Origin: Clytia hemisphaerica
Taxonomy: Eukaryota; Cnidaria; Hydrozoa; Leptothecata; Clytiidae
Assembly: GCA_902728285.1 (NCBI GenBank)
Contig: CACVBU010000784.1
Span: 1,002,463-1,066,462 of the forward strand
DNA length: 64,000 nt
Direction: 5' to 3'
Below are positions 35,908-47,584 of this stretch, in pieces. The translations under genes and the position numbers were made by a program. Under the pieces are notes generated by a model. It was given only the letters and a program-made list of their open reading frames with translations, was not told the DNA's origin and did no database searches. The first letter of the stretch is position 1, and each line of letters opens with the position of its first letter.

Positions 35908-37376
35908 AGGCTTATAGATGGTAGAGCATCCGACCCCAGCCTGGTCACATCAAAGATTCCCAAAATGGTACTTGATACCGCTCTGCTTGATGCTCAGCAT
36001 TTAAGAGAAGGATCAAGAGTAAGTGGAGCAATCCAGGGAGAAAGAGTGGCACCCTCCCCTACCTTCGGGTAGATAGCTATCGAAAGAGAAGACTTTGGGT
36101 CGCCTCCGACTGCGGTCGCAGACTTACTTTATGTATAGATTTGAAGAAATTCACCATATTTTTAGTTTTGTTTTTCTTAATTATAGTCTTCGTTGGGTAT
36201 CTTGTAAGATTCTGATAATAGTGCTCACAACCTAAACTCTGTCAATCTATCAATCAACATCAAGAGTATTAATTTTGACGGGGATTGAAATTGGCAGTTT
36301 AGATCAAATCCGCCGAATGGGGCTAAAATCACAGGATTTTATGTAATGAACATCAAAATACCACGTAAATTTTCATTTACAAATGCCTAAAATTTTCTCA
36401 CCCTCTAAATTAATGCCAGCCAAATTATTCAAACTATAGTCCGCAAAATTAAATACCCACCAAAAATTGCATTTTGGCCAACCGACAAATTAAGTACAAG
36501 CTAAAATTAATACACTTAAGGTAGATTATGGAGGATGTTCTAGGTACGAATAATGTCTATCTTTCAATACAACTGTCAACTGATTCCTTCTGACAAATAC
36601 TAAAGTGTACTAAAGGCTCTATTTCAAACGTTGTCGCTGTTCAGTTATAATGCAAACTCATGAAAAGATTCACGAAAATTCACCTTTTATACTGGTGATT
36701 TGCGCAAACATAAAGCTTTTGGAAGAAAAAGAAGAAAGGAGAATTTCGCAAAACCATCAGAAACGTTCCATGTTCTTTACTCTTTCGTTAATCTAATATT
36801 CATTTTTGAAGAAAAACGGAAGATATTTTTTCGATATATCATTCTAGTGAGTATTTTGTCTCAATTTCTTTCAAGATGCTTTTACATAATAGAGCAAACA
36901 ATACAATCTGTTCCATTCATTAAATATACGCTAGCGAAGTGATTTCCTAGCGTTTCATATTTAAAAACCTAAGGACGACGGATAAGTAAAAAAAACATAA
37001 AATCTTCTCTCTCAGTTTTTCAAAAGGATTTTACATTTGAACCAATTAACACAAATCCAACCTTTTTTTTCTTTTCTATATATTGGGGAACTATTTTTCG
37101 TTTGTATCTGATTAACATGTTTCAGTCATTACCCTGGCTTCAAATCATCCTTTTTAATCGGACTCTTAAAAAAGCCCTAAAAAAACATGGTATAAAGAGC
37201 TTCTTCCACACACCCGACCCCTGAACTAAATTCTACAACTCTGTACAATGCAGCCTGATAGTAGCGGCCTGGCTTAATTTTCTTGGTGGTGTAAACTATG
37301 AAATTGGCGCCCCTGGATTTTTGTCCTTACTTTGCGCCCTCGATCATTAAGTGGAAATATTAGTGAAGTTAAGCAT
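35908..37376. other. Non-coding
   Basis: No gene or clear repeat seen. A 2-3 base direct rhythm of CTAAATTAA, CAAAATTAA and similar words at 36380-36510 is the only pattern. Confidence 0.4.
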
Positions 37377-37516
37377 GAGCTAAGTATATCGGTAAAAATC
37401 ACGACGACGAACGAAAATTTAACAGGCTAGTGAGTTTCAACCAATCAAATTATGTACTTTCACTAGCCTATTACATTTTTCGTCCGTCGTCGTGATTATT
37501 CTGGTATGCTTAAGCT
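37377..37516. mobile_element. Palindromic MITE (about 55-bp arms)
   Basis: GAGCTAAGTATATCGG .. ATCACGACGACGAACGAAAA .. GGCTAGTG is mirrored by CACTAGCC .. TTTTTCGTCCGTCGTCGTGAT .. TATGCTTAAGCTC. The two arms match over most of 55 bp with a short spacer, so a transcript could form a long hairpin. Confidence 0.8.
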
Positions 37517-39799
37517 CAGTCTGTGAGAGCAGTAACCGGTTGAAAGTAACGCCCGGAATCTTTGAGTTAAAAAACTTTTATTTATACGAAGGTGGTGGTA
37601 ATGATAACTTGTTATAATTTGAAAAGTCATAGTTTTCTGAACAAGGTAAATTTTTCAATCTTCAACTTTTGAAATGTCTAAAAATGCCCCAATTTATACC
37701 GATTTAGCACCAAAAATAAAGCTCCTCAAATAAAAAACATGAGCTGTTGATACTTGAAATGAAAATTTTATACCTAGTAAGTCGATTTAGTCTATATTTT
37801 TGTTTTCTAAAACTTTATGAGAAAAATTATCTGATAATCTTTAAACTTTTGCGCCGCTGGTCTTACTTTATTCTCCATTAAAGATCATAATAATGGCTGA
37901 AAAAGGCCCCAAAAATTCGAAAGTTGGCAGGACTAAGTGCTCTTTTTAATCTCGGCGCCGCAGGAAAAAAAATTTGGTGTAAGAAACATCAAACAGCTTA
38001 AAAGACCCGGGGGGGGGGTACTAGGCCAAGATGGGTTACGGGGATGCTCAAAGACCTGGTGGATACACAATACACGATACACTTCTTTTGCTTTGACTTT
38101 TTGCAATTTAATGTTGATAGTAGTTTTAAGAGAAAGGATGCAAGAGCGTAAAATAAAAGGAAACGCCGCAGGCGAAAAAAATTAACATTGCACTTATTGA
38201 AGGCGCTTATAAACTTGTCGAAGGGCGCCAAGTCAGCCAATTAAACATCAACAAAATTTTAGTGCCCCCTTGAAAAGCTTTTTTGGCGCCCCTCTTAGAT
38301 ATTTCTGGGTGGTGCACTACACACCCTGCACCCCCTGCCAGGCAGCCACTGGCCTGAAAATCCATGCCAAGATTTATCCTTCTAACAAAATGAATAGTGT
38401 CATTTATACATGTTTTGGAGAGGGATTGCGGCAACATGCTATTATAATGTCGAGGTGGAAATCGTCCACTCACAGCCTATGCACCCCACTCAGCTTATAT
38501 TCTCAAGATGTATTGCGAATCTTGGACCCTCTCAAAACAATATAGTGGACATAGAGGTAGACTAGCACACCAGTCGGGCTGGAGCGACACCACGTTAGAA
38601 AAATTTGTCGGTGGTAAGGGTTATCTGATATTCCGATGGCGTATTGGCCACCGCCCACGCTAAAGCTCTAAAGAAGCGGACCAATATACTATAAATACAT
38701 ATTAAAATATGCCCGGCCTTCAGAGCAAAGCGTGTTATAGCATATTTCCACATCAGGTGCCAGATAATGGTAATGGTCGAACGAACGCACCCTTTTGCGT
38801 ACTTTTCCTTGCTCTACTACTTTAGTAAACGCCCGTCGGTTTTTTATCCTGCTCTTTGATAGACTGGTTTGCTAGTCTAAGTATGTATTAAAATTAAATC
38901 ATTCAGTGCAACGCACGATAGACTAAATAAGCCAATAAGCCAAATCTTCCAAACTTCCAACTCTGTCTTCCTAACTTTCATTTACATACGTTGCTTTTCT
39001 CTACAAGTTTTAAACATAGAATAGATATATCCATGATTTATTTTGAAACATAAGAGAAAAACCATTACTTTGTTTATAAAAAACTTCCACTAGGGTTTCT
39101 AGCCGTTCAAAATTAACACAGTGGGCCCAAACTAAAGAATAACCAAAATATTTTGGAAAAAATATGCCCCATTGAATATTATTTAATCAATGGAATAATG
39201 GAATGAAAATCGTGTAATATTTCTTGTTTTATCAATTATTTAAAACACTTTCAATTCTTTATGGATGCTATAAATATATTCTTTTGCATCGCATTCACTT
39301 ATGTGGATTGGGTCATTGTTCATTTTAGAAATGAAATTACAGAAATAGATTCTGTGGTGAAAATAGTTTGACAGAATCGATTGAAATTCAAAACCTTTCA
39401 TATAAAAAACTAGCGACATAATGGAATAAACATTGAAATTGTCCTATCAAGGGAAGGGCTTTTCTCTTTAATTCAGAATTCAACGCAAAATCACCGCAAT
39501 AAATGAAAAAAATAAGATTTTCATTAACCCACGGTCAAAAACTACCTTAAGACAGCAAATTAACGTGATTTTAACGTATTAGCGTACCATGAACACCACA
39601 AATTATATTTATCTGAACTGAAATTCAGCCTGTGGAGACGGACTAGAAGAATTTTATCGCAAATTATGTCATAATCACATTTCTTTTCAAAGAATCAAAG
39701 ATGGAGAGCATATTTTCATCTTCATCATTACATATATTTAGTGTTTTACAATTCTTCTTATGAATATCAATGAAATAAGTTTCTTTCAAAGATAATTAA
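37517..39799. other. Non-coding with two truncated repeat pieces
   Basis: At 38006-38050 lies a broken end of the CCCGGGGGG element family (TACTAGG, then AAGATGGGTTACGGGGATGC). At about 38628-38700 lies a piece of the 42757-43788 foldback family (CCGATGGCGTATTGG, CCCACGCTAAAGCTCTAAA). No coding exon was recognised. Confidence 0.55.
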
Positions 39800-40051
39800 G
39801 ACCATGTTCAGACGTTACAGTTTCGTATCGTTCCGGTATGGTTTCTGTTACGCATCGAGAGTGTTCATATTGGTTTCGGAACGGAGCAAGAAAACGAAGC
39901 AGTTCCGCTCCGATGAAAATAGTGAAAACCGTTTCGACCTCTTATGTTTTGTAACGTCTTCTTTTTTGGCGTTTCAAATTTTGGCGTTCACACTTGTTTC
40001 AGAACCGTTTCGTTTCGGAACGATACGGAACCGTAACGCCTGAACATGGTC
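39800..40051. mobile_element. MITE with TAA duplication (Harbinger-like)
   Basis: GACCATGTTCAGACGTTAC at the left and GTAACGCCTGAACATGGTC at the right are inverted. The match extends weakly inward through TCGTTTCGGAACGATACGGAA. The flanks are TAA at 39797-39799 and 40052-40054. A 3-bp TWA duplication fits PIF/Harbinger. It is 252 bp with no transposase. The interior is rich in GTTTCG words in both directions. Confidence 0.75.
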
Positions 40052-41732
40052 TAAAAATAATCCTTACTCTAATTCCCAAGTATGCAGTAGACAGCCTTAC
40101 TATACTAGGATAGGGGATTCCCTGCGCTTACCTGACTCGTGCGATACGTAAAAGTGGCTTTTGTATATTAGTTATACTCAAACGACTTTGCAGGAAAGTG
40201 ATCGAGTCTGAAAAGTATTTGTCACCACACCACCGCAGAGCCTGGTACCTCCTATAACATGTATAGTACCCAATCCCCTCACATGAAATTGGTTTACCCG
40301 GGTGATGGTACATGTACTTGCCAAGTGAATCACAGAAAAGCCGCATATGAAAGTAAATCTAGGAGTTTTTCTGCATGGTACAGAAACAAGACTAGAAGAC
40401 AATTTAACCAGCGTCAAATCTTCTACATTATGTTCCGTTACTCAATGAAGCAAAACTGTATTGTGTAGTGAAGTTTAGGATTTCCCTCTTTTTATATCAG
40501 CTTGCTAATGTCGAGAAGTATTCATTTTAATTGTAATGCTTTCTTACTTTACTGAGACTTTGCGTCAATGTGTCAATCATTGCTACCACACAGCAAAGAT
40601 AAAGAAGCATATTTTCAGTATTTTTTTCACCTCAAGATGGTCATCTACGTTGGTAGAAAAAATGTCTAGCAAAAAAAACAAAAAACAGAATTTCATTCGG
40701 ATAAAGCACACTCCTTAACTCGATCTCAATCCGGAATTCTTGAAGGGCATAGTGTAGCAAAACTGTATTGTGGCCAATAAATAGGGTGACGGATAGAAAT
40801 TAACTAGCCATAACTTTCATTAAGGTGCCACCGCAGCAAAACGAACACATAGAGTTGAATTTGCGTTCAAAAGGAATGATCTTAGCCCTGCAGTAATTTT
40901 TGTTAAGAGTAACCACTCATCTGAGACAAAATTCTTTCAAATGCTAACAAATGTGTCAAGGGAGTGATTTACAGTCTACTTAGAGTGACATCCGTGCCTT
41001 GTCTTGCACGTTTTTTATAAGAACAATTTCATAAATTAATATTTTTTTGATTTTTTAAATATGCAATGATCAAATATTAAATTATAACGTTACAATACTT
41101 TAAGTACTGCTTAAAATATATAGAGCTAGAAAAAAGAATCAAGACACAAATAAATATAGTGAAAGAAATTTGAATCGCAATCCTGTCGAAATAGTACAAC
41201 CTAACGGATCATACCAGCCCCAAAAACAAAGCAAAAGCATTGGGAGAATGAGAAGCATGAGAAGCATTAACATCTATGAAAAGCTAAGATTTCAAAATAT
41301 TGTGATTTAAAAAATCAATTTCAACAAACATTATGCGCTGTAGTGTAACTTCGTAACGCTAGATTGTTCTATGACGTACCTCCTTTTTGGAGACTTTCCC
41401 CCTCTGAAGAGGGGGACTCGCAGAAAACCTACTAGGTACCATAAAACTAACAGACTGTCCAGCTGTGCTTTTGCCTGGAGATCCAGGCTATGATTTCTTA
41501 TTCTATATACGGATGTCGAAATACATAGTATGGTATGGGCTGAGAGTTTGAATTTCCCAGATCCTAATAACGGTTGAAAACATAGCCAATCAAATTTTGT
41601 TATTCTTTTACTGGTCGCACTTTCTTAGAGAAAGCGCAAGTTCCGAAATTTGATTTTCATTTTAGTTAATGAGGACAGTGCTAAATTCAAATTTCCCACT
41701 GTAAATTTTTTGGGATCTGCCTCACAGGTCAT
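40052..41732. other. Non-coding
   Basis: No recognisable gene. A short open frame at 40259-40468 has no supporting splice sites or motif. No tRNA-like or repeat structure was seen. Confidence 0.4.
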
Positions 41733-41774
41733 ACCCGTCCTGTATACATCAGATTATGAAAATACAGGACGGGT
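41733..41774. repeat. Perfect 13-bp stem hairpin
   Basis: ACCCGTCCTGTAT and ATACAGGACGGGT are exact inverted copies around a 16-base loop. It lies about 20 bases before the candidate exon at 41793. It could be a MITE core or a structured RNA; there is no further evidence. Confidence 0.5.
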
Positions 41775-41792
41775 CTCCTGTCTAGCTGTGCC

Positions 41793-42029
41793 TTGACTTG
41801 TGAAGACATAAATCCCTACTGTGAAAAGCACAGGTCGAAATCATATATCGACGCTGTGCCGACCAATCGAGATTCTATTCAGCGCGCAATCAACGAAGAG
41901 AAAAGTAGCAATGACGACCATCCAAGATCTTGGATGAAGTTCAAAGTAGATACTTTTATTCCCGTAGTTGAAAACACAACTCAAAATTGTCATCAATGCT
42001 TTTTAAAAAGAGTCAGTGAAGAATCATAA
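41793..42029 (+). CDS. Possible terminal exon of an unrecognised gene
   Basis: The frame reads a polar, coding-like peptide of up to 78 residues with cysteines (CEDINPYC, NCHQC) and ends at TAA in 42027-42029. A CTAG acceptor-like site lies near 41784. Composition and absence of low-complexity runs look more like protein than the surrounding DNA. No upstream exon was found, and no family is recognised. It may equally be a chance open frame. Confidence 0.25.
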   Translation: MTCEDINPYCEKHRSKSYIDAVPTNRDSIQRAINEEKSSNDDHPRSWMKFKVDTFIPVVENTTQNCHQCFLKRVSEES

Positions 42030-42075
42030 CATAAAGTCTGTCTATTATTTCGATTCAATTAAAATAGCATTTCCA

Positions 42076-42490
42076 TACCTTATCGGCCCTTTTTACGCCG
42101 GCCCTTATTGGCGTTATTTTTGGGCTCGTGGCGTAATAAGGGCCGTCGCAAAAAGGGCCAAAAAATTTTCAATTTTTACTTAAAAGCGGCGTTAATTTTT
42201 GACCATCTTTTCTCAATTTAAGAGATTTTATGCATTATTAAAGGATGAAAACTATCCATTTTTTTACTCTATGTCCAAAATTTCACGAAAATCAATGATT
42301 TTCAATGGAATTTTCAACAGTTTAACACTGAAAGATGACATTTTAATGTAAATTTTAGTTAATACTTACTGTTTTGAAGCCTGAATAGCGATTTTTACAA
42401 GTTATGGCGTTACTTACGGCTCTAATTGGCGTAAGCCCAAAATTAGGTTGTGGCGGAATAAGGGCCGGTGTAAAAAAGGCCGATAAGGTA
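42076..42490. mobile_element. TA-flanked MITE (CCTTATCGGCCCTTTTTACG termini)
   Basis: TACCTTATCGGCCCTTTTT at the left and AAAAAGGCCGATAAGGTA at the right are inverted. The similarity runs on through GCCGGCCCTTATT and its complement for about 45 bp, with a further TTTTGGGCT block. TA bounds both ends. It is 415 bp, AT-rich inside, with no transposase. Confidence 0.85.
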
Positions 42491-42756
42491 ATTAATAGTT
42501 TAGTAACTAACTATTATACATTTGGGAATCATGATTTCTTTCGAAAGATAACTCATTTCAATTACACTTGGAGGTTTCTGGGGAATTCGTAAATAGTAAA
42601 CTGTAGTCTGATAGACATTGATATGGTAATATTTATTGTTCATCTTTGATTCTTTTTATAGTGATTAGATTGACACATGCGCGATAAAATTTCTATTACT
42701 GGTCTTCAGAGGTAGAAACCACGCTCTCATGCCCAATCTCTTTTTTTGATTCCTTT

Positions 42757-43788
42757 TGATTATTATCTGATACTCCGATGGCGGATTGGCGGCCTCCCAC
42801 GCTAAATTTCTAAAGGAGCGGGCCAATTTCCCATCGGAGAGGAATGATTGTCAGCCTCTGATGTGCCGCACCCTCAGTCGGGTTCAACAGCCCTTGCGCG
42901 TGAACCTATAAATATTTCGGTTGGACCCGCCGATCCCCGAAAACGAGGGCAGGGTTACCAGACCTCCTGCTGAAAAATTCTTGACGTGGTCTTGCAAAAT
43001 TCTGAAATCTAAACCTTTCAGATGTTGAAATTTTTTCCAAGACACCTTCAGAGCATTTAGCTTTAGAACATTTTGATTCGCGAGATAAATCAGAAAGAGA
43101 ATGTTTGTCTTTATTTAACAAAAAATTTTAAAAACCGTTTAACTGATATCTCAAAAGGGAACTTCGCAGGTACTCGGGTGCTGTAAACCTTCCGACGCAT
43201 GGGCAGGGAGGACGGTAGTCTGTACACAAACCCGATATCTACGGGGTTAATTTCAAAATTCATTGCCGTAGAGGAGATTACTCTTATTATGTAGAGATTG
43301 CCTACGCTACGATAATCGTGAGATACACTCTTGTACAAGGTAGGAGGTCGGGGGTACTACTGACTGAAAAATTTTGCATAAACATAAAGCACGTGCGCGC
43401 GCACCACACAAAACGCATTCACTGCCCTCAAATCATTTATCTGGCACCCAGATGGTGAAATTTTCATCCGACACGCTAAAGCTCTGAAGGTCGAGAAAAT
43501 TTTCAACATCTGGAAGATTTACATCTTTACAGAATTTTGCAAGACTGCGTCAAGGATTTTGCCGTGGGAGGTCTGGTAACCCAGCCCTCGTTTTCGGGGA
43601 TTGGCGGGTCCAACCGAAATATTTTTACCTTTACGCGCAAGGCTATTTGAACCCGACTGAGGATGCGGCACATCAAAGGCCGACTATCAGCATTCCTCTC
43701 CGATGGGAAATTGGCCCGCTCCTTTAGAGCTTTAGCGTGGGCGGCCGCCAATCCGCCATCGGATCGGAATATCAGATTATCAAATCAT
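42757..43788. mobile_element. Foldback element with arms of about 300 bp
   Basis: The left arm (about 42757-43065) runs ATCTGATACTCCGATGGCGG .. ACCCGCCGATCCCCGAAAAC .. TTCAGATGTTGAAA. The right arm (about 43468-43788) is its reverse, ending CCGCCAATCCGCCATCGG .. ATCAGATTAT. Identity by eye is high across most of the arms. The 400-bp spacer includes an 84-bp segment found again at 47294. A fragment of the arm is at 38628-38700. Very long arms and little interior fit a foldback transposon. Confidence 0.8.
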
Positions 43789-43979
43789 AACCTAGTTGAA
43801 TCCCTCGCTCAGCTACTAAGCTAGAAGTTTGTTTATATGCGTAACAGACGGGTTCATCAATAATATCATATTTATATAGTATCCTTCATAGCAGGCCTAT
43901 TCTTCCTCCAAATTATATTCGAGACCGAGACGCGTAGATAAAACGTAATGTATTTTGGTCAGCCCAAACTATCTTTCAG

Positions 43980-44099
43980 ACGAACCCGACTACGCACCAA
44001 CAGAACATTCGCAAGAAAAAACAAATCATAGCTTTCCCTCACGCTCACTGCTCACCACAGCTTTTAAGGAAACGAATTCACAAGCTGAAAGAAAAGAGG
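43980..44099 (+). CDS. Possible internal exon of an unrecognised gene
   Basis: CTATCTTTCAG before 43980 is a good acceptor and GAG before GTGAGT at 44100 is a good donor. The 120-base segment between is open and reads a polar, Ser/Thr/Glu-rich peptide (DEPDYAPTEHSQEK ..). The frame continues into the intron, so openness alone is not proof. No neighbouring exon or family is recognised. Confidence 0.25.
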
Positions 44100-44480
44100 T
44101 GAGTACAGATTTATTTATTTACTTAATTTCTCAAAGTTTTTTTAAGATTTTAAGTAGATAAGCTGAATGCTTGGATAGACCTTTTTGCCTTTCCATCCGC
44201 CATGCCATGCCATAATGGAAAAAACTCTTGTCTAATGCTCATTCCGACATTTTAAATTTTCCGGGGGTTTTGCTGTTTGGGATTGTTTTGGTCAGGGTTG
44301 CTAGTAACGGCTTGTCACTGTGCCGGGTGCATACTCGGCGCCCTGAGCCCCGCAGGGTTGCTAGTAACGGCTCGAATTTCAGTCAGGTTAAAAAAGGGGC
44401 AATTTTACCCATATTATAATAACATTACCCCCGTCTTTTTATTCATTCAATAAGTATTTCCAAATTTTGTGTTCTGCTGT

Positions 44481-44565
44481 GCGAGTGTGGCTCAACGGAT
44501 AGCGCGCTGGGTTTCTGATCAGAAACTCTTTCATTTGGTGGGTTCGAATCCCGGTCGGGTGGTCG
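44481..44565 (+). repeat. tRNA-like head of a probable SINE
   Basis: An A box TGGCTCAACGG (44488-44498) and a perfect B box GGTTCGAATCC (44541-44551) are spaced as in tRNA genes. A palindrome GTTTCTGATCAGAAAC lies between. The would-be acceptor strands (GCGAGTG and GGGTGG) do not pair, so this is not a working tRNA. About 100 bases with repeated GTCAGAAAA-type words follow (44575-44665) and may be the SINE body. No poly(A) tail or target duplication was fixed. Confidence 0.5.
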
Positions 44566-44730
44566 ATATTTCAAGGTCAGTTAAAACACTTTAAAATAGT
44601 CAGAAAACATAGTAAATAAGTCAGAAAGGTCACCAGGGGGTCAGAAAAGAGCCTCAGAGAAGATAGGCAGAAATAAAAAGTCGATGTCGGAACGAGCAAT
44701 AGACAAGAGTTCTTTCCTGCCATAATAGAC

Positions 44731-45897
44731 CAGACCCGATCAATCGAACTTGTCGAACCAATCGAACAATCGAACTAATCGAACTCCATCGAAAGATTAA
44801 AGTTCGATTAAAAAAATTAATTGAACCTAATCGAACACTCACAATTTTTGAAGCAACAGCAGTTCGATTAGGGGCGACGTCCATATTCAATCTTGCCACG
44901 CGTAACGGGAAAAGACCGTTACTTTCAAAACATACCTACCCACCACCTTAACGGTCTTCATGATTTGACCAAAATTTTACCGAAGCTTTCATTCCCGCTA
45001 GAATCAAAATAAACGGCCCGCTACAAAGGTCGCCATTTTTTCAGAGGTTTACAACGGCCAAATTCCATTACAATTTTTAAACGGCCTTTGTTTTTAAAAC
45101 TCCCAAGGCAAGAATGTTATACTCTGAAACCACCCCTAAATTGCTCAGGGAAAGGATTTTGGATAGCATGCTAAAGGAAAAAGCGAAGTCGAAGAAGTGA
45201 GCGCTACGATAAGCGATGTTTGATTTTTTCCTTGGAATTTTTAGTGGAGTTTCATTTTAGTCATCAATGCCACAGCTAACTCTCAACATTCCGATATACC
45301 TACCCACTAACGGTCTTTTCCCGTTACGCGTGGCGACTTTGAATATGGACGTCGCCCCTTAGTTCGATTAGTTCAATGATATTAAAATCCTCATATCTTC
45401 CCTCGCTTGCAAAAACTTTGTCCTGGCACGCGATTGCCAATTTCGACAGTTCCCGGACTTAACAGCTTGATGTTTATTGTACCCGGATATTTGTCTATCC
45501 GGAAAAAAAGTCCATAGTCCCTCTGTTGCGATTTCGCGCGCGGCCTAGTGGCGGAATACTACGCCCGCCCCAACAAACCGCTTCTTCTGGCGCTAAATAA
45601 AAGGATACAGAAAAAGTGTGTAATCCGTTATCGGAAGTAATTTCCCGATTTACATTCTGAATTTGGCTTTGAAAAGAAGCTAATATACGGTGGCGGAGCA
45701 GCACAAACTTGTCGAACAAAATTGGTTTATCGAACTGATCGAACCGAAACCCATTGATCGAAATTAATCGAACACTCACAATCTTTTAAAAAATCTTAAG
45801 AGTTCGATTAATTTATTTAATCGAACTTTAATCGTTCGATGGAGTTCGATTAGTTCGATTGTTCGATTAGTTCAACAAGTTCGATTGATCGGGTCTG
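44731..45897. mobile_element. TCGAAC-rich inverted-repeat element, interrupted by a second element
   Basis: The ends are CAGACCCGATCAATCGAAC and its reverse GTTCGATTGATCGGGTCTG. The arms stay near identical for about 95 bp and consist mainly of the unit AATCGAAC repeated. The word CGAACACTCACAAT occurs in direct orientation near 44833 and 45768. The element is split by the insertion at 44880-45360. No coding capacity was seen. Confidence 0.75.
44880..45360. mobile_element. Inner inverted-repeat element nested in the TCGAAC element, 9-bp duplication
   Basis: AGGGGCGACGTCCATATTCA at the left and its reverse at the right continue through CCACGCGTAACGGGAAAAG for about 60 bp. AGTTCGATT flanks both sides (44871-44879 and 45361-45369), a 9-bp direct repeat within one base of the ends, as in Mutator-like elements. 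The target is the outer element's own repeat, so a chance match of flanks is possible. The interior carries AACGGCC words and no open frame. Confidence 0.7.
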
Positions 45898-47293
45898 GAC
45901 ACGTGCGTTTGGTTTGGGAACGCGAAACACGAACGCAAACTACCCATGTCTAAACTTTTCAATATATCTCCAGAACTAACAGATTTTTTGAAATTCTGTA
46001 AAAAGGTCTAAGTTTCTGAATAGTTTTACTATGTTCTATGAAAAAATCATAAGCATCAGTCAAATACTCGTTCATCTATTTAAGATTGAAGACAAAAATT
46101 TGCGAAGAAAAATAAACCTTGAGCACAAAAAATGCTTTTTTAAACACTTTTTTCCACCGAAAAACAAATAACTTTTACAGACTTACCTTCCCCAAACATT
46201 GAAGAAGCCTCTACTAATTAAAGTAAATGAGATAAGATAAGATAAAACCTTAAAATCAACCAGAATTTACAACCTTTCGTCCAAAGCAAAAGACGTGCTT
46301 TTCTCGCCGCCATTTTGTTTGCGAATGAGAATTCTAGAGAATTCCATTCGTTTCCAGCTCCCGCGGTCTTTTTTCATTCAATCAGATCGCGCGATTTTAC
46401 TTTCGCTTTCTCTAGTCCAATAAGACTGTGGGATTTGAGTCATGTGACATCTCTATTAAAAACCCGCGCGAAATACAGGGGGTCACAAGTAGAAATACAG
46501 GGGGTCATACTACTGGCTACAGGAACTGAAAGCAAGCAATTAAGGCCAATATTTTTGGTTTTGCTGAAGGACAAAAGGTGTACGAAGCTTTACTGAAAGA
46601 GGGATAAGGCTGGAACAATCTATTTAAAAGATATGGACATAAAAAAGGCACTTTTTTGGGTGATAATTAAGATTTTACTTAGAAACTTTAATTCTCTTAC
46701 CCCCGTCTCGGGCCCCCCTGATATGAGCAAGGGAACCATGATGGCCACCCCTACTGAAAATTTCAGATCAAAACAAACAAGGAATTTATTCCTGTAACTC
46801 GAAGAAAATTGGAAAAAGCTGGTTTTTGACTGTTTCTGATCCTAAAGTGCTATTTTTTTGGTAAAAGCTATGCAATTTATGTTTGGATTTCTAGAAAGCT
46901 TACCCATTCATTGTTAATACATTTTTTATTTGAAAGTAATCTCTTCATGGAATAAAAAGATCTAGTCAAATCTTGTAGGGTCATTTTTCAAATTTTTTTT
47001 GCCAAATTCGATTTTCGCATTTCGCCATTTTACCCTACGCAAACGCACGTGTGGAATAGAGGGGGGTCCCCAATGCACGAATGTCAAACTTATTTTTCAC
47101 TTTTTTCACTTACTTTTAGTTTTTACATAAATCCTTTTTGACCATCTTGTAGACAAGGTTGAAGTCCTTCTTTCAGTTTGTTATCACTTTATTTGAAGGC
47201 TTCTTCTTGGAATAATAGGCCTGTTTCATGTGACGTCACATGTTTACATCGGCTCGTTACGACCCGCAAAACGGCCCGACTTTCAGAGGTCGG
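45898..47293. other. Non-coding; possible promoter-like patch near 46300-46470
   Basis: Around 46300-46470 the DNA is less AT-rich, with GCCGCCATTTTG, two CCAAT-type words (AATCAGATCGCGCG, CCAATAAG) and a short tandem of AAATACAGGGGGTC (46480-46507). No gene start follows convincingly. The rest shows no structure. Confidence 0.3.
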
Positions 47294-47377
47294 GTACTAC
47301 TGACTGAAAAATTTTGCATAAACATAAAGCACGTGCGCGCGCACCACACAAAACGCATTCACTGCCCTCAAATCATT
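47294..47377 (+). repeat. 84-bp exact copy of a segment in the 43-kb foldback spacer
   Basis: From GTACTACTGACTGAAAAA to CCCTCAAATCATT the sequence equals 43354-43437 base for base. It contains CACGTGCGCGCGCACC, an E-box plus GC-rich palindromic core. The flanks differ beyond a few bases, so a short sequence was copied or inserted twice. Confidence 0.85.
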
Positions 47378-47584
47378 CTATCATTCTAAACGGTTCTATT
47401 CCCTGGAGAATAATTTACCGTCAGCCGAATAAGGAATATTTCTGTCCTTCGCGGGTGATTTTTCAGCTTGAGTTTATGTCGAATGGTTTTTTGAAGTGTT
47501 TGTTCTAAGAGATGAGCGAATTTGATTATTTCTAGTTTTAAAAAGAAGCAAATTTAATCTTTCTTCTACAAGATTACACTTTAA

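Noticed and set aside
46315..46596. 93-codon open frame starting in a promoter-like patch
   Set aside because: No motif; the frame crosses a short tandem of AAATACAGGGGGTC and has no splice support.
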